Part shown: positions 63,601 to 64,000 of the stretch, one piece after another
Numbering within the stretch: position 1 is the first letter of the stretch
Layout of the letters: every line of letters begins with the position of its first letter
NCBI GenBank assembly: GCA_008508345.1
Contig: QNGE01001722.1
Span: forward strand, 23,418-87,417
Source of the DNA: Paragonimus westermani
Lineage: Eukaryota > Platyhelminthes > Trematoda > Plagiorchiida > Troglotrematidae
Length of the DNA stretch: 64,000 nt
Direction: 5' to 3'
The notes under the pieces: model-generated
What the model was told of the DNA's origin: nothing
The model's database searches: none
What the model saw: only the letters and a program-made list of their open reading frames with translations
Program-made: the position numbers and the translations under genes

Positions 63601-63931
63601 GTAAAACTTACTATCCTTCCCAATCATTCTGTCGCTTTCAGTGTCCTAAATCAGCGAGGCCGTTTGTCATCCAACTGCAAACTACAATTTTGAAATGTCT
63701 TGGAGACCTACACAGACCAATGCGTTTGCTGGGTGGTAAAGGTCTTGCTTCTCTGGTTGGTATCACCTCGAAGTTGGATCCGCTGTTGATAGATTTGGCC
63801 CAAATCCCCGCCCACTCTGTACTTACCCATTGGCCTAACGAACCTTACCCTGGCATGACAAGACCGGAGAGCTCTGTGCCCAGTGCTGGAGCAGCCACAG
63901 CTTTGACGTCCACGGGTATCGCCACTTACCC
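2579..63931 (+). CDS. GCN1: GCN1, eIF2-alpha kinase (GCN2) activator; partial gene, 30 exons seen
   Basis: GCN1 binds translating or collided ribosomes in the cytosol with its partner GCN20 and passes the uncharged-tRNA or stalling signal to the kinase GCN2, which phosphorylates eIF2-alpha. The assignment rests on a long chain of exons whose translations follow animal GCN1 in order. Examples are [12 protein letters not shown], [43 protein letters not shown] and [11 protein letters not shown]. The protein is built of HEAT repeats (paired helices with recurring Leu, Arg and Asp positions). Joined exons give about 2,500 residues, against about 2,670 for whole human GCN1, so with both ends missing the full protein must be longer than the human one, partly through low-complexity insertions in exons 10, 11, 28 and 30. 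The start codon and stop codon lie outside the window. Recognition of the family is secure; exact edges of a few exons are not. Confidence 0.96.
2749..3024 (+). CDS. GCN1: GCN1 exon 2 of window
   Basis: It encodes a helical HEAT segment with the GCN1-like pattern [20 protein letters not shown] followed by [19 protein letters not shown] and [13 protein letters not shown]. Animal GCN1 has an equivalent run ending FTSEKFL. The acceptor is ggttacag/TT and the donor TACG/gtatgt. One base is left over. A 110-base intron follows. Confidence 0.9.
3135..3210 (+). CDS. GCN1: GCN1 exon 3 of window
   Basis: A 76-base exon with acceptor ctttttcag/TA and donor TTGAG/gttagt. It reads [20 protein letters not shown], a single amphipathic helix continuing the HEAT array. 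Two bases (AG) carry over and join T of exon 4 to make Ser. Phase and homology both support the junction with exon 4. Confidence 0.85.
3211..4012 (+). other. Intron 3, nothing recognised
   Basis: An 802-base intron between a gttagt donor and a ctcttcatttcag acceptor. It is AT-rich with short chance open frames only. No repeat family or conserved protein segment was recognised. Confidence 0.7.
4013..4572 (+). CDS. GCN1: GCN1 exon 4 of window
   Basis: At 560 bases this is the longest exon seen. It begins [20 protein letters not shown], which matches the GCN1 motif in which a helix is followed by a tract rich in Val-Arg. The middle (about 4190-4480) is a charged, poorly conserved loop. It closes with [20 protein letters not shown]. 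The donor is GTCA/gtgagt, leaving one base. The loop is longer than in vertebrate GCN1, an inference from the human protein as I remember it. Confidence 0.88.
4573..4893 (+). other. Intron 4, nothing recognised
   Basis: A 321-base intron, AT-rich, with donor gtgagt and acceptor gttcaaaag. The pyrimidine tract before this acceptor is weak, but the joined reading frame is continuous. Confidence 0.6.
4894..5054 (+). CDS. GCN1: GCN1 exon 5 of window
   Basis: It encodes [20 protein letters not shown] (first residue completed across the junction) and then [19 protein letters not shown]. This matches the GCN1 pair in which a Leu-Trp helix with Leu-Leu is followed by about 50 residues leading to the GCN1-specific segment of exon 6. 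It ends in phase 0 at CAG/gtgagt. Confidence 0.88.
5055..7045 (+). other. Intron 5 with a small LINE remnant
   Basis: A 1,991-base intron. Joining exons 5 and 6 gives uninterrupted homology to GCN1, so no exon seems to be missing. Apart from a reverse-transcriptase 3' remnant near 6080-6169, nothing was recognised. Confidence 0.7.
6076..6170 (+). mobile_element. LINE 3' end remnant (SR/RTE-like)
   Basis: The frame reads [20 protein letters not shown] followed by IARV. This is the signature just downstream of the reverse-transcriptase core in fluke non-LTR elements, and the related [18 protein letters not shown] occurs in this window at 37890-37943. Only about 95 bases are convincing. Sense orientation relative to GCN1. 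The rest of the element is absent or too eroded to see. Confidence 0.6.
7046..7224 (+). CDS. GCN1: GCN1 exon 6 of window
   Basis: It encodes [20 protein letters not shown] followed by [17 protein letters not shown]. This aligns with the highly characteristic GCN1 stretch in which a conserved EEF-I-M-TP-G-LYD segment precedes the lysine-rich coiled coil. The acceptor is caacag/TCT (phase 0) and the donor GAAAG/gtcagt (two bases left). Confidence 0.92.
7225..7723 (+). other. Intron 6, nothing recognised
   Basis: A 499-base intron with donor gtcagt and acceptor ccactgttatag. No coding or repeat signal seen. Confidence 0.7.
7724..7964 (+). CDS. GCN1: GCN1 exon 7 of window (charged coiled-coil segment)
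   Basis: It reads [20 protein letters not shown], then [11 protein letters not shown] and [20 protein letters not shown]. This is the GCN1 landmark in which NMKRENKAYS and a Lys/Glu-rich helix interrupt the HEAT array. The heptad-like charged helix is visible. The acceptor is gttatag/C and the donor TTTCAG/gtgact. It ends in phase 0. One of the most diagnostic exons in the window. Confidence 0.95.
8251..8760 (+). CDS. GCN1: GCN1 exon 8 of window
   Basis: A 510-base exon, phase 0 at both ends. It contains [20 protein letters not shown], equivalent to the animal GCN1 segment with LLKSPLAAPR, and then [18 protein letters not shown]. The acceptor is tgtttttcag/GCA and the donor GAAAAA/gtaagc. 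It is followed directly in homology by exon 9. Confidence 0.93.
8761..10710 (+). other. Intron 8, nothing recognised
   Basis: A 1,950-base AT-rich intron. Exons 8 and 9 join without a gap in the homology. Several 60-70 codon open frames occur on both strands, but none resembles a known family. Confidence 0.65.
10711..11052 (+). CDS. GCN1: GCN1 exon 9 of window
   Basis: It encodes [20 protein letters not shown], matching the animal GCN1 helix of the form AFSLVFPFLKMVL. A fluke-specific loop and then [13 protein letters not shown] follow. Phase 0 at both ends; acceptor cttctttaaag/CGC, donor TTTCGA/gtgagt. Confidence 0.9.
11053..14426 (+). other. Intron 9 with a dispersed repeat copy
   Basis: A 3,374-base intron. 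It holds one copy of a dispersed repeat (about 12755-13000), a short GC-richer patch at about 12200-13200, and a GAT/AAT run at 13908-13927. A frame at 12329-12598 looks protein-like in composition ([20 protein letters not shown]) but belongs to no family I recognise. Confidence 0.6.
12755..13000 (+). repeat. Dispersed repeat R, copy 1
   Basis: Shares order and many bases with 33775-34015. Common anchors are gtacattcggga, agaagcgact, gtgta(c/t)gcact, gcca(t/a)gtgtgtg and gtgttcgtt-like ends. The copies are diverged, so this is an old interspersed repeat. No open frame or tRNA-like box is evident. Confidence 0.6.
14427..14753 (+). CDS. GCN1: GCN1 exon 10 of window
   Basis: It starts [20 protein letters not shown], then has an acidic stretch ([20 protein letters not shown]), then [20 protein letters not shown] and REICLT. 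The last part resembles GCN1 HEAT helices of the form LLCALQSPCASVRETVL. Phase 0 at both ends; acceptor ccccgtag/CTC, donor CTCACT/gtaagt. The homology gap to exon 11 suggests a small missing exon. Confidence 0.85.
15040..15200 (-). repeat. tRNA-like SINE, family 2, copy 1
   Basis: On the - strand there is a pol III A-box-like block (complement of 15102-15121, TGATTCAGTTCGTAGAGCAC) and a B box GGTTCGAATCC (complement of 15073-15083), spaced as in a tRNA. It is preceded by a block shared with copies at 24.65-24.80 and 54.44-54.58 kb. It does not fold into a clear functional tRNA, so a derived repeat is more likely. Confidence 0.6.
15510..16075 (+). mobile_element. Reverse-transcriptase remnant of an SR/RTE-like LINE
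   Basis: Motif A reads [13 protein letters not shown] at 15520-15558. The catalytic Y-x-D-D position is degenerate ([10 protein letters not shown], with YAHN at 15770-15781). It is followed by [35 protein letters not shown] and, after a stop, [15 protein letters not shown]. Several stops and frame changes make it a dead fragment. Orientation as GCN1. The order and motifs match the copies at 37.0 and 61.9 kb. Confidence 0.8.
17018..17064 (+). CDS. GCN1: Possible small GCN1 exon between exons 10 and 11
   Basis: The frame [15 protein letters not shown] ends at a good donor (TTCCAG/gtagtc) and runs in phase 0 into exon 11. It resembles the helix GLMELHMVL-type expected at this point of GCN1. The acceptor gtttcag at 17011-17017 leaves two bases before the first codon. 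That needs a phase-1 donor upstream, whereas exon 10 ends in phase 0. So the call is tentative: either another tiny exon exists or a different donor is used. Confidence 0.35.
17248..17648 (+). CDS. GCN1: GCN1 exon 11 of window (with lysine-rich insertion)
   Basis: It begins [18 protein letters not shown], has an unusual basic tract ([20 protein letters not shown], about 17420-17490), then [20 protein letters not shown] and VAVLAER. The last part aligns with the GCN1 helix in which LLRRLWVVKFD leads to LAERLW. The acceptor is ttatccag/AAG; the donor ACG (GAACG)/gtaagt leaves two bases. The basic tract has no counterpart in vertebrate GCN1 as I know it. Confidence 0.88.
17864..18143 (+). CDS. 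GCN1: GCN1 exon 12 of window
   Basis: Joined to exon 11 it completes [17 protein letters not shown], the GCN1 AERLW landmark. It then reads [20 protein letters not shown] and [17 protein letters not shown], a HEAT unit with VRQAGAEAL-like spacing. The acceptor is gtttttcccag/T; the donor CTTCAC/gtaagt (phase 0). Confidence 0.93.
18329..18721 (+). CDS. GCN1: GCN1 exon 13 of window
   Basis: It reads [20 protein letters not shown], then, after a loop, [20 protein letters not shown] and [15 protein letters not shown]. The animal protein has FFVPDALNDRHPDVR at the same place. Strong match; phase 0 at both ends (acceptor tttttccag/CGT, donor GGCAAA/gtaagt). The 60-residue loop in the middle is longer than in vertebrates. 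Confidence 0.96.
18722..21893 (+). other. Intron 13 with a family-1 repeat
   Basis: A 3,172-base intron. A minus-strand copy of the inverted-end tRNA-like repeat (about 20290-20600) lies in it. Elsewhere no coding or repeat signal was recognised. Confidence 0.65.
20290..20600 (-). repeat. tRNA-like repeat family 1, copy C
   Basis: Read on the - strand it shares blocks with 39600-39960: GTTGAGCGTT, GTATGCACTACTGACGA, GCGAAACTC, CTTTTCGAAAG and a CTG(C/T)GTCTCC(C/T)CTCGA block. A and B boxes are more eroded than in copy A. The inverted ends are not clear here. Confidence 0.7.
21894..22088 (+). CDS. GCN1: GCN1 exon 14 of window
   Basis: It encodes [20 protein letters not shown], then [20 protein letters not shown]. 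Animal GCN1 reads YDAVRQSVVVLMGSLAKHL here, one of its clearest signatures. The acceptor is tttcatttttcag/GCT and the donor GATGTG/gtaggt. Phase 0 at both ends, 65 codons. Confidence 0.97.
22089..24159 (+). other. Intron 14, nothing recognised
   Basis: A 2,071-base intron. Open frames are short and unlike any family. No repeat copy was recognised. Confidence 0.65.
24160..24409 (+). CDS. GCN1: GCN1 exon 15 of window (start of eEF3-like core)
   Basis: It reads [20 protein letters not shown] and [20 protein letters not shown], then [12 protein letters not shown]. The pattern YAER-GAA-G-AG---GLGI marks the eEF3-like region of GCN1, which is implicated in ribosome and GCN20 contact. The acceptor is gtctttcag/GTA; the donor GAAG/gtgagt leaves one base. 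Confidence 0.97.
24650..24800 (-). repeat. tRNA-like SINE, family 2, copy 2
   Basis: On the - strand it reads ATCAAATGTGAAATTTCTGA, then a GTGGCTTCATAATCTA A-box-like block with CTAGAGCATAC, then the B box GGCTCGAATCC (complement of 24678-24688). The copy at 54.45 kb has the same order, TCAAATGTGAAACTTCT then GTGGCTT and TAGAGC, and a similar ATTTTTC tail. Confidence 0.7.
28727..28779 (+). repeat. ATT/TTA trinucleotide microsatellite
   Basis: Seventeen or so TTA units with two TCA interruptions. It produces a spurious tyrosine-rich open frame. Confidence 0.98.
29150..29271 (+). CDS. GCN1: GCN1 exon 16 of window
   Basis: Joined to exon 15 it gives [20 protein letters not shown], then [20 protein letters not shown] and SVRE. 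Animal GCN1 reads LGKLFEPYVVHVLPHLLLCF with VREAA. The acceptor is acttcttag/GT; donor GCGAA/gtgagt, phase 0. Confidence 0.97.
29372..29489 (+). CDS. GCN1: GCN1 exon 17 of window
   Basis: It encodes [20 protein letters not shown], then [19 protein letters not shown]. The SAHGV-LILP-LL-A and WRTKA motifs are classic for GCN1. The 100-base intron before it ends cccaaacag. The donor is GCGC/gtaagt, leaving one base. Confidence 0.97.
29613..29792 (+). CDS. GCN1: GCN1 exon 18 of window
   Basis: It reads [20 protein letters not shown] and [20 protein letters not shown], then [16 protein letters not shown]. Near-identical in pattern to the eEF3-like core of animal GCN1. The acceptor is ctctgtattcag/AA and the donor CCAAG/gtctgc. 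The donor is non-ideal after gt but the frame demands it. Confidence 0.97.
29793..31167 (+). other. Intron 18, nothing recognised
   Basis: A 1,375-base intron. Homology across it is continuous (PEVQ then ALVPLL). No repeat or conserved frame was recognised. Confidence 0.65.
31168..31388 (+). CDS. GCN1: GCN1 exon 19 of window
   Basis: It gives [20 protein letters not shown], then [20 protein letters not shown] and [20 protein letters not shown]. Animal GCN1 has [20 protein letters not shown] and then FQDRSTDTRK in the same place. The acceptor is tcactag/CT; donor AAAGAG/gtgcat, phase 0. Confidence 0.97.
31389..32222 (+). other. Intron 19 with a TTG microsatellite
   Basis: An 834-base intron with a perfect TTG run at 31588-31634. 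Nothing else was recognised. Confidence 0.8.
31588..31634 (+). repeat. TTG trinucleotide microsatellite
   Basis: An uninterrupted run of about 15 TTG units in an intron. Confidence 0.98.
32223..32357 (+). CDS. GCN1: GCN1 exon 20 of window
   Basis: It reads [20 protein letters not shown], then [20 protein letters not shown] and ESCFT. Animal GCN1 has PEVRTVSAKALGAMVKGMGE with SCF at this point. Forty-five codons, phase 0 at both ends. The acceptor is cccttttcaag/GAG, donor TTCACT/gtgagt. Confidence 0.97.
32458..32730 (+). CDS. GCN1: GCN1 exon 21 of window
   Basis: It encodes [20 protein letters not shown], then [18 protein letters not shown] and [35 protein letters not shown] and PHVRDGY are shared with animal GCN1 almost without change. 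Ninety-one codons; a 100-base intron precedes it. Donor CTCAAA/gttagt. Confidence 0.98.
32994..33209 (+). CDS. GCN1: GCN1 exon 22 of window
   Basis: It reads [20 protein letters not shown], then [20 protein letters not shown] and [20 protein letters not shown]. The [14 protein letters not shown] motif is a GCN1 hallmark. Phase 0 at both ends; acceptor cacattttag/TCA, donor ACCAAA/gtatgc. Confidence 0.98.
33210..36157 (+). other. Intron 22 with a dispersed repeat copy
   Basis: A 2,948-base intron carrying the second copy of dispersed repeat R (about 33775-34015). No other signal recognised. Confidence 0.65.
33775..34015 (+). repeat. Dispersed repeat R, copy 2
   Basis: Partner of 12755-13000 in the same orientation. 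Shared anchors include TGTTGTATAACA-like, gtacattcgggaac, agaagcgact, gtgtatgcact, gccaagtgtgtg and cgtgttcgtt. The two are clearly related but diverged. Confidence 0.6.
36158..36418 (+). CDS. GCN1: GCN1 exon 23 of window
   Basis: It encodes [20 protein letters not shown], then [20 protein letters not shown] and [20 protein letters not shown]. Animal GCN1 has EDDNFGTAQSN, ERRNRVLAGLYMGRSDTQ and HVWKIVVSNTPRTLRE in this order. Eighty-seven codons; acceptor ccccgacag/ACC, donor CAACAG/gtaagt. Confidence 0.98.
36567..36731 (+). CDS. GCN1: GCN1 exon 24 of window
   Basis: It reads [20 protein letters not shown], then [20 protein letters not shown] and [15 protein letters not shown]. Animal GCN1 has AARTLGDLVRKLGEKILPEI and ERQGVCIGLSEIM. 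Fifty-five codons, phase 0. A very long intron follows. Confidence 0.98.
37030..38115 (+). mobile_element. 5'-truncated SR/RTE-like LINE, reverse transcriptase and 3' end
   Basis: A sense-oriented fragment beginning inside the reverse-transcriptase domain. Motif A reads [13 protein letters not shown] (37211-37249). The catalytic motif YADD is intact at 37522-37533 ([15 protein letters not shown]). Downstream are [21 protein letters not shown], trimmed here to [16 protein letters not shown], and [20 protein letters not shown], then [16 protein letters not shown]. The endonuclease is absent. Frameshifts near 37400-37420 and 37640 and a stop after 37858 show it is dead. Best preserved of the four plus-strand remnants. 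Confidence 0.9.
39551..39968 (+). repeat. tRNA-like repeat family 1, copy A, with inverted ends
   Basis: A pol III A box (TGGCGCAGTGG, 39767-39777) and B box (GAGTTCAAATCC, 39810-39821) lie 43 bases apart as in a tRNA, with a strong GGCCGG/CCGGCC T-arm-like stem around the B box. The unit is bounded by near-perfect inverted repeats of about 29 bases (39551-39580 and 39939-39968, core CACTCACATTTG / CAAATGTGAGTG). Related copies lie at 20.3-20.6 kb and 56.63-57.01 kb on the other strand. Confidence 0.8.
40264..40707 (+). other. Unexplained open frame in intron 24
   Basis: Open for about 148 codons after a splice-acceptor-like tctgactgcttcag (ending 40262). It starts [20 protein letters not shown] and has cysteines at [15 protein letters not shown] and [11 protein letters not shown]. 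No family recognised. It is not needed for GCN1, since exons 24 and 25 join without a gap. A chance frame or eroded mobile-element protein is more likely than a gene. Confidence 0.2.
44943..45197 (+). CDS. GCN1: GCN1 exon 25 of window
   Basis: It encodes [20 protein letters not shown], then [20 protein letters not shown] and [20 protein letters not shown]. Animal GCN1 has FSESLVPTARKALCDPL and ALDGLKQVMAIKSRVVLPYL. Eighty-five codons, phase 0; acceptor tgtcgtttctag/TTG, donor CCAAAG/gtgaga. Confidence 0.97.
45198..47188 (+). other. Intron 25, nothing recognised
   Basis: A 1,991-base intron with only short chance frames. The homology from VPK to [10 protein letters not shown] is continuous. 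Confidence 0.65.
47189..47332 (+). CDS. GCN1: GCN1 exon 26 of window
   Basis: It reads [20 protein letters not shown], then [20 protein letters not shown] and NGQPDEEE. Animal GCN1 has [20 protein letters not shown] followed by GTPDEQLE. Forty-eight codons, phase 0; acceptor atcttttcag/CTG, donor GAGGAG/gttagt. Confidence 0.96.
47504..47524 (+). CDS. GCN1: GCN1 micro-exon 27 of window (candidate)
   Basis: A 21-base segment, IVLTEFQ, between ccaacacgcgttttag and TTTCAG/gtgatg. Phase 0 at both ends, so it fits between exons 26 and 28 without changing frame. The animal protein reads QAVILSVEDDTGHRII here, so a Val-Ile-Leu strand-like piece is expected, but about 24 further residues are then missing in the worm. 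Either it is a true micro-exon with a local deletion, or another exon was missed. Confidence 0.5.
47718..48257 (+). CDS. GCN1: GCN1 exon 28 of window (with acidic insertion)
   Basis: It begins [20 protein letters not shown], then [13 protein letters not shown] and [21 protein letters not shown] strongly acidic stretch at about 47930-48135 (for example [20 protein letters not shown]) follows. It ends [20 protein letters not shown] and [13 protein letters not shown]1 HEAT helices flank the insert. The start at 47718 (acceptor tatcgatag) is chosen because it gives phase 0; 47740 (cttcag) would force phase 1. Confidence 0.88.
50121..50768 (-). pseudogene. LINE C-terminal segment with C2H2 zinc finger
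   Basis: An intact 216-codon open end of the polyprotein. It has [20 protein letters not shown] (the post-RT thumb motif), [20 protein letters not shown] and [20 protein letters not shown]. It closes with a canonical C-x2-C-x12-H-x3-H finger ([10 protein letters not shown] to HQRTH, 50219-50157) and a basic tail ending at a TAG stop at 50123-50121. Longest uninterrupted part of the element. Confidence 0.88.
50770..51846 (-). pseudogene. LINE reverse transcriptase domain, broken
   Basis: On the - strand: [20 protein letters not shown] (about 51792-51733, the domain 0/1 motif KA-G-D), [33 protein letters not shown], motif [15 protein letters not shown] (about 51369-51328) and motif C FADD at 51058-51047. 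The catalytic aspartates of motifs A and C are present. Frame changes occur near 51650 and between motif A and motif C. Confidence 0.88.
51879..52253 (-). pseudogene. LINE linker between endonuclease and reverse transcriptase
   Basis: An open 124-codon segment rich in Lys, Arg and Glu ([20 protein letters not shown], then [20 protein letters not shown]). It has the KW-rich helical character usual for the segment between endonuclease and RT in such elements. Breaks on both sides separate it from its neighbours. Confidence 0.75.
52290..53220 (-). pseudogene. LINE endonuclease domain, broken
   Basis: Reading on the - strand: [13 protein letters not shown] (Asn codon at 53197-53195), [12 protein letters not shown] with the catalytic Glu at 53086-53084, [13 protein letters not shown] at about 52787-52749, and the C-terminal motif that should be SDH reading CSTDYRP at 52499-52479. 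These are the landmarks of exonuclease-endonuclease-phosphatase folds. A frameshift lies at about 52870-52925, and another break at about 52540. The final His of the S/T-D-H motif is Tyr, so this copy would probably be inactive even in frame. Confidence 0.88.
54440..54580 (+). repeat. tRNA-like SINE, family 2, copy 3
   Basis: It has TTCAAATGTGAAACTTCTCA, then the A box TGGCTCACCTGG (54480-54491) followed by TAGAGC, and the B box TCATTCGAATCC (54531-54542). It ends in CCCTGATTTTTCACAATTAGG-like tail sequence directly against an AT microsatellite. Plus-strand copy of the repeats at 15.04-15.20 and 24.65-24.80 kb. Confidence 0.75.
54582..54617 (+). repeat. AT dinucleotide microsatellite
   Basis: Eighteen uninterrupted AT units immediately after the SINE tail, perhaps grown from it. 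Confidence 0.98.
55595..55963 (+). CDS. GCN1: GCN1 exon 29 of window
   Basis: It reads [20 protein letters not shown], then [20 protein letters not shown] and [20 protein letters not shown], ending [11 protein letters not shown]. Animal GCN1 has LIEELHKEIR, PGFCLPKKGVTSILP and SITGPLIRILGDRFSWNVKA in this order. Start 55595 is chosen because the acceptor gacgtctgtag gives phase 0 and fills the expected helix. Donor CACAAA/gtgagt, phase 0. Confidence 0.95.
56633..57015 (-). repeat. tRNA-like repeat family 1, copy B
   Basis: Read on the - strand it shares GCGGGGTTAT(C/T)GATTGGA-like, GTGGTTAACACG, GAGCTCTA, CGAAACT.GAGTCTAGTGCTTC-like and GCTGCGATCAAATGTG blocks with 39.60-39.97 kb, in the same order. 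Its outer ends, tacccacatttga (56651) and caacatgtgagata (57002), are again roughly inverted. Confidence 0.75.
57396..57524 (+). CDS. GCN1: Candidate GCN1 cassette exon in intron 29
   Basis: A 43-codon open segment between a strong acceptor (gcattctcttgtcag) and a consensus donor (CCT/gtaagt). Phase 0 at both ends, so inclusion between exons 29 and 30 keeps the frame. It reads [20 protein letters not shown], then [15 protein letters not shown]: hydrophilic, Lys/Ser/Val-rich and coding-like. Vertebrate GCN1 has no counterpart, and exons 29 and 30 already join well. I infer an optional or lineage-specific exon; a chance open frame is the alternative. Confidence 0.5.
59396..59520 (-). pseudogene. 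C2H2 zinc-finger remnant
   Basis: On the - strand one frame reads [13 protein letters not shown], with the characteristic HTGEK linker between C2H2 fingers. Just upstream a different frame reads [15 protein letters not shown] frameshift and a stop lie between them. Short and broken, so a pseudogene fragment or a coincidence around the linker is possible. Confidence 0.35.
61890..63060 (+). mobile_element. Reverse-transcriptase remnant of an SR/RTE-like LINE
   Basis: Motif A is recognisable as [13 protein letters not shown] (61897-61935), followed by [15 protein letters not shown]. The catalytic box reads [11 protein letters not shown] (YTDD at 62206-62217, one step from YADD). The downstream signature [20 protein letters not shown] lies at 62904-62963. 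Many stops and shifts. Same orientation as GCN1 and same family style as 15.5 and 37.0 kb. Confidence 0.8.
63642..63931 (+). CDS. GCN1: GCN1 exon 30 of window
   Basis: It reads [20 protein letters not shown], then [20 protein letters not shown]. Animal GCN1 has LKPFLPQLQTTFTKALQD, ADALGKLISIHIKVDPLFTE at this place. After that a Pro/Ser/Ala-rich linker ([20 protein letters not shown]) replaces the short loop of vertebrate GCN1. The acceptor is tcgctttcag/TGT; donor TACCC/gtgagt leaves two bases, so the protein goes on to the right. The GCN2-binding region begins near or just beyond this exon. Confidence 0.94.
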
Positions 63932-64000
63932 GTGAGTGTTTCAGACTTGAATGGGTTAACTTATTCTATGCTCTGAGTACGCTTCACTTTAATCATTTGC
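63932..64000 (+). other. Start of the next GCN1 intron
   Basis: It opens with a consensus gtgagt donor and runs to the window edge. No acceptor or further exon can be seen. Confidence 0.8.

Larger units (their letters stand above)
55964..63641 (+). other. Intron 29, 7.7 kb, with repeats and a candidate cassette exon
   Basis: Homology from exon 29 (LTSLIHK) to exon 30 ([12 protein letters not shown]) is already continuous without any exon inside. Within it lie a family-1 repeat (56.63-57.01 kb, minus), a candidate 129-base exon (57396-57524), a zinc-finger-like remnant (about 59.40-59.52 kb, minus) and a reverse-transcriptase remnant (61.9-63.05 kb). The rest shows nothing. Confidence 0.7.

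Noticed and set aside
1..64000. CRISPR arrays, operons, bacterial signals
   Set aside because: No regularly spaced repeats and no dense gene packing; the window is clearly eukaryotic.

Overview
The window is a piece of a eukaryotic, intron-rich, repeat-laden genome and lies almost entirely inside one gene on the + strand: GCN1, the giant HEAT-repeat ribosome-associated protein that activates the eIF2-alpha kinase GCN2. I could place 30 main exons plus one candidate cassette exon between 2579 and 63931. They run in the same order as the animal GCN1 protein, with compatible splice phases at almost every junction. They encode roughly 2,500 residues. Both ends of the gene lie outside the window: about the first tenth of the protein is missing, and the C-terminal part, including most of the GCN2-binding (RWD-binding) region, continues to the right. 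No other host gene is supported on either strand.

The organism is probably a parasitic flatworm, most likely a trematode. This is an inference from the divergence of GCN1, the multi-kilobase introns, and abundant RTE/SR-like non-LTR reverse-transcriptase remnants of the kind common in fluke genomes. No species call is possible from the sequence alone.

Layout. 1-2578 is upstream intron or flank with no recognisable exon. 2579-18721 holds exons 1-13 (N-terminal and middle HEAT repeats). 21894-36731 holds exons 14-24, the best conserved block, covering the eEF3-like core. Three very long introns follow: 36732-44942, 48258-55594 and 55964-63641. They separate exons 25, 26-28, 29 and 30 and hold most of the repeats. 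The largest insertion is a near-full-length but broken non-LTR retrotransposon on the - strand (about 50100-53965), with endonuclease, reverse transcriptase and a C-terminal C2H2 finger. Four smaller reverse-transcriptase remnants, all on the + strand, lie near 6.1, 15.5-16.1, 37.0-38.1 and 61.9-63.0 kb.

Two families of tRNA-like short repeats, each with three diverged copies, sit in both orientations in the introns. One family (about 415 bp at 39.55-39.97 kb) combines pol III-type A and B boxes with 29-base inverted ends, an unusual combination. Other points of interest are a lysine-rich and a strongly acidic low-complexity insertion inside GCN1, a 21-base micro-exon candidate, an in-frame 129-base candidate cassette exon next to the GCN2-binding end, and an unresolved junction between exons 10 and 11.
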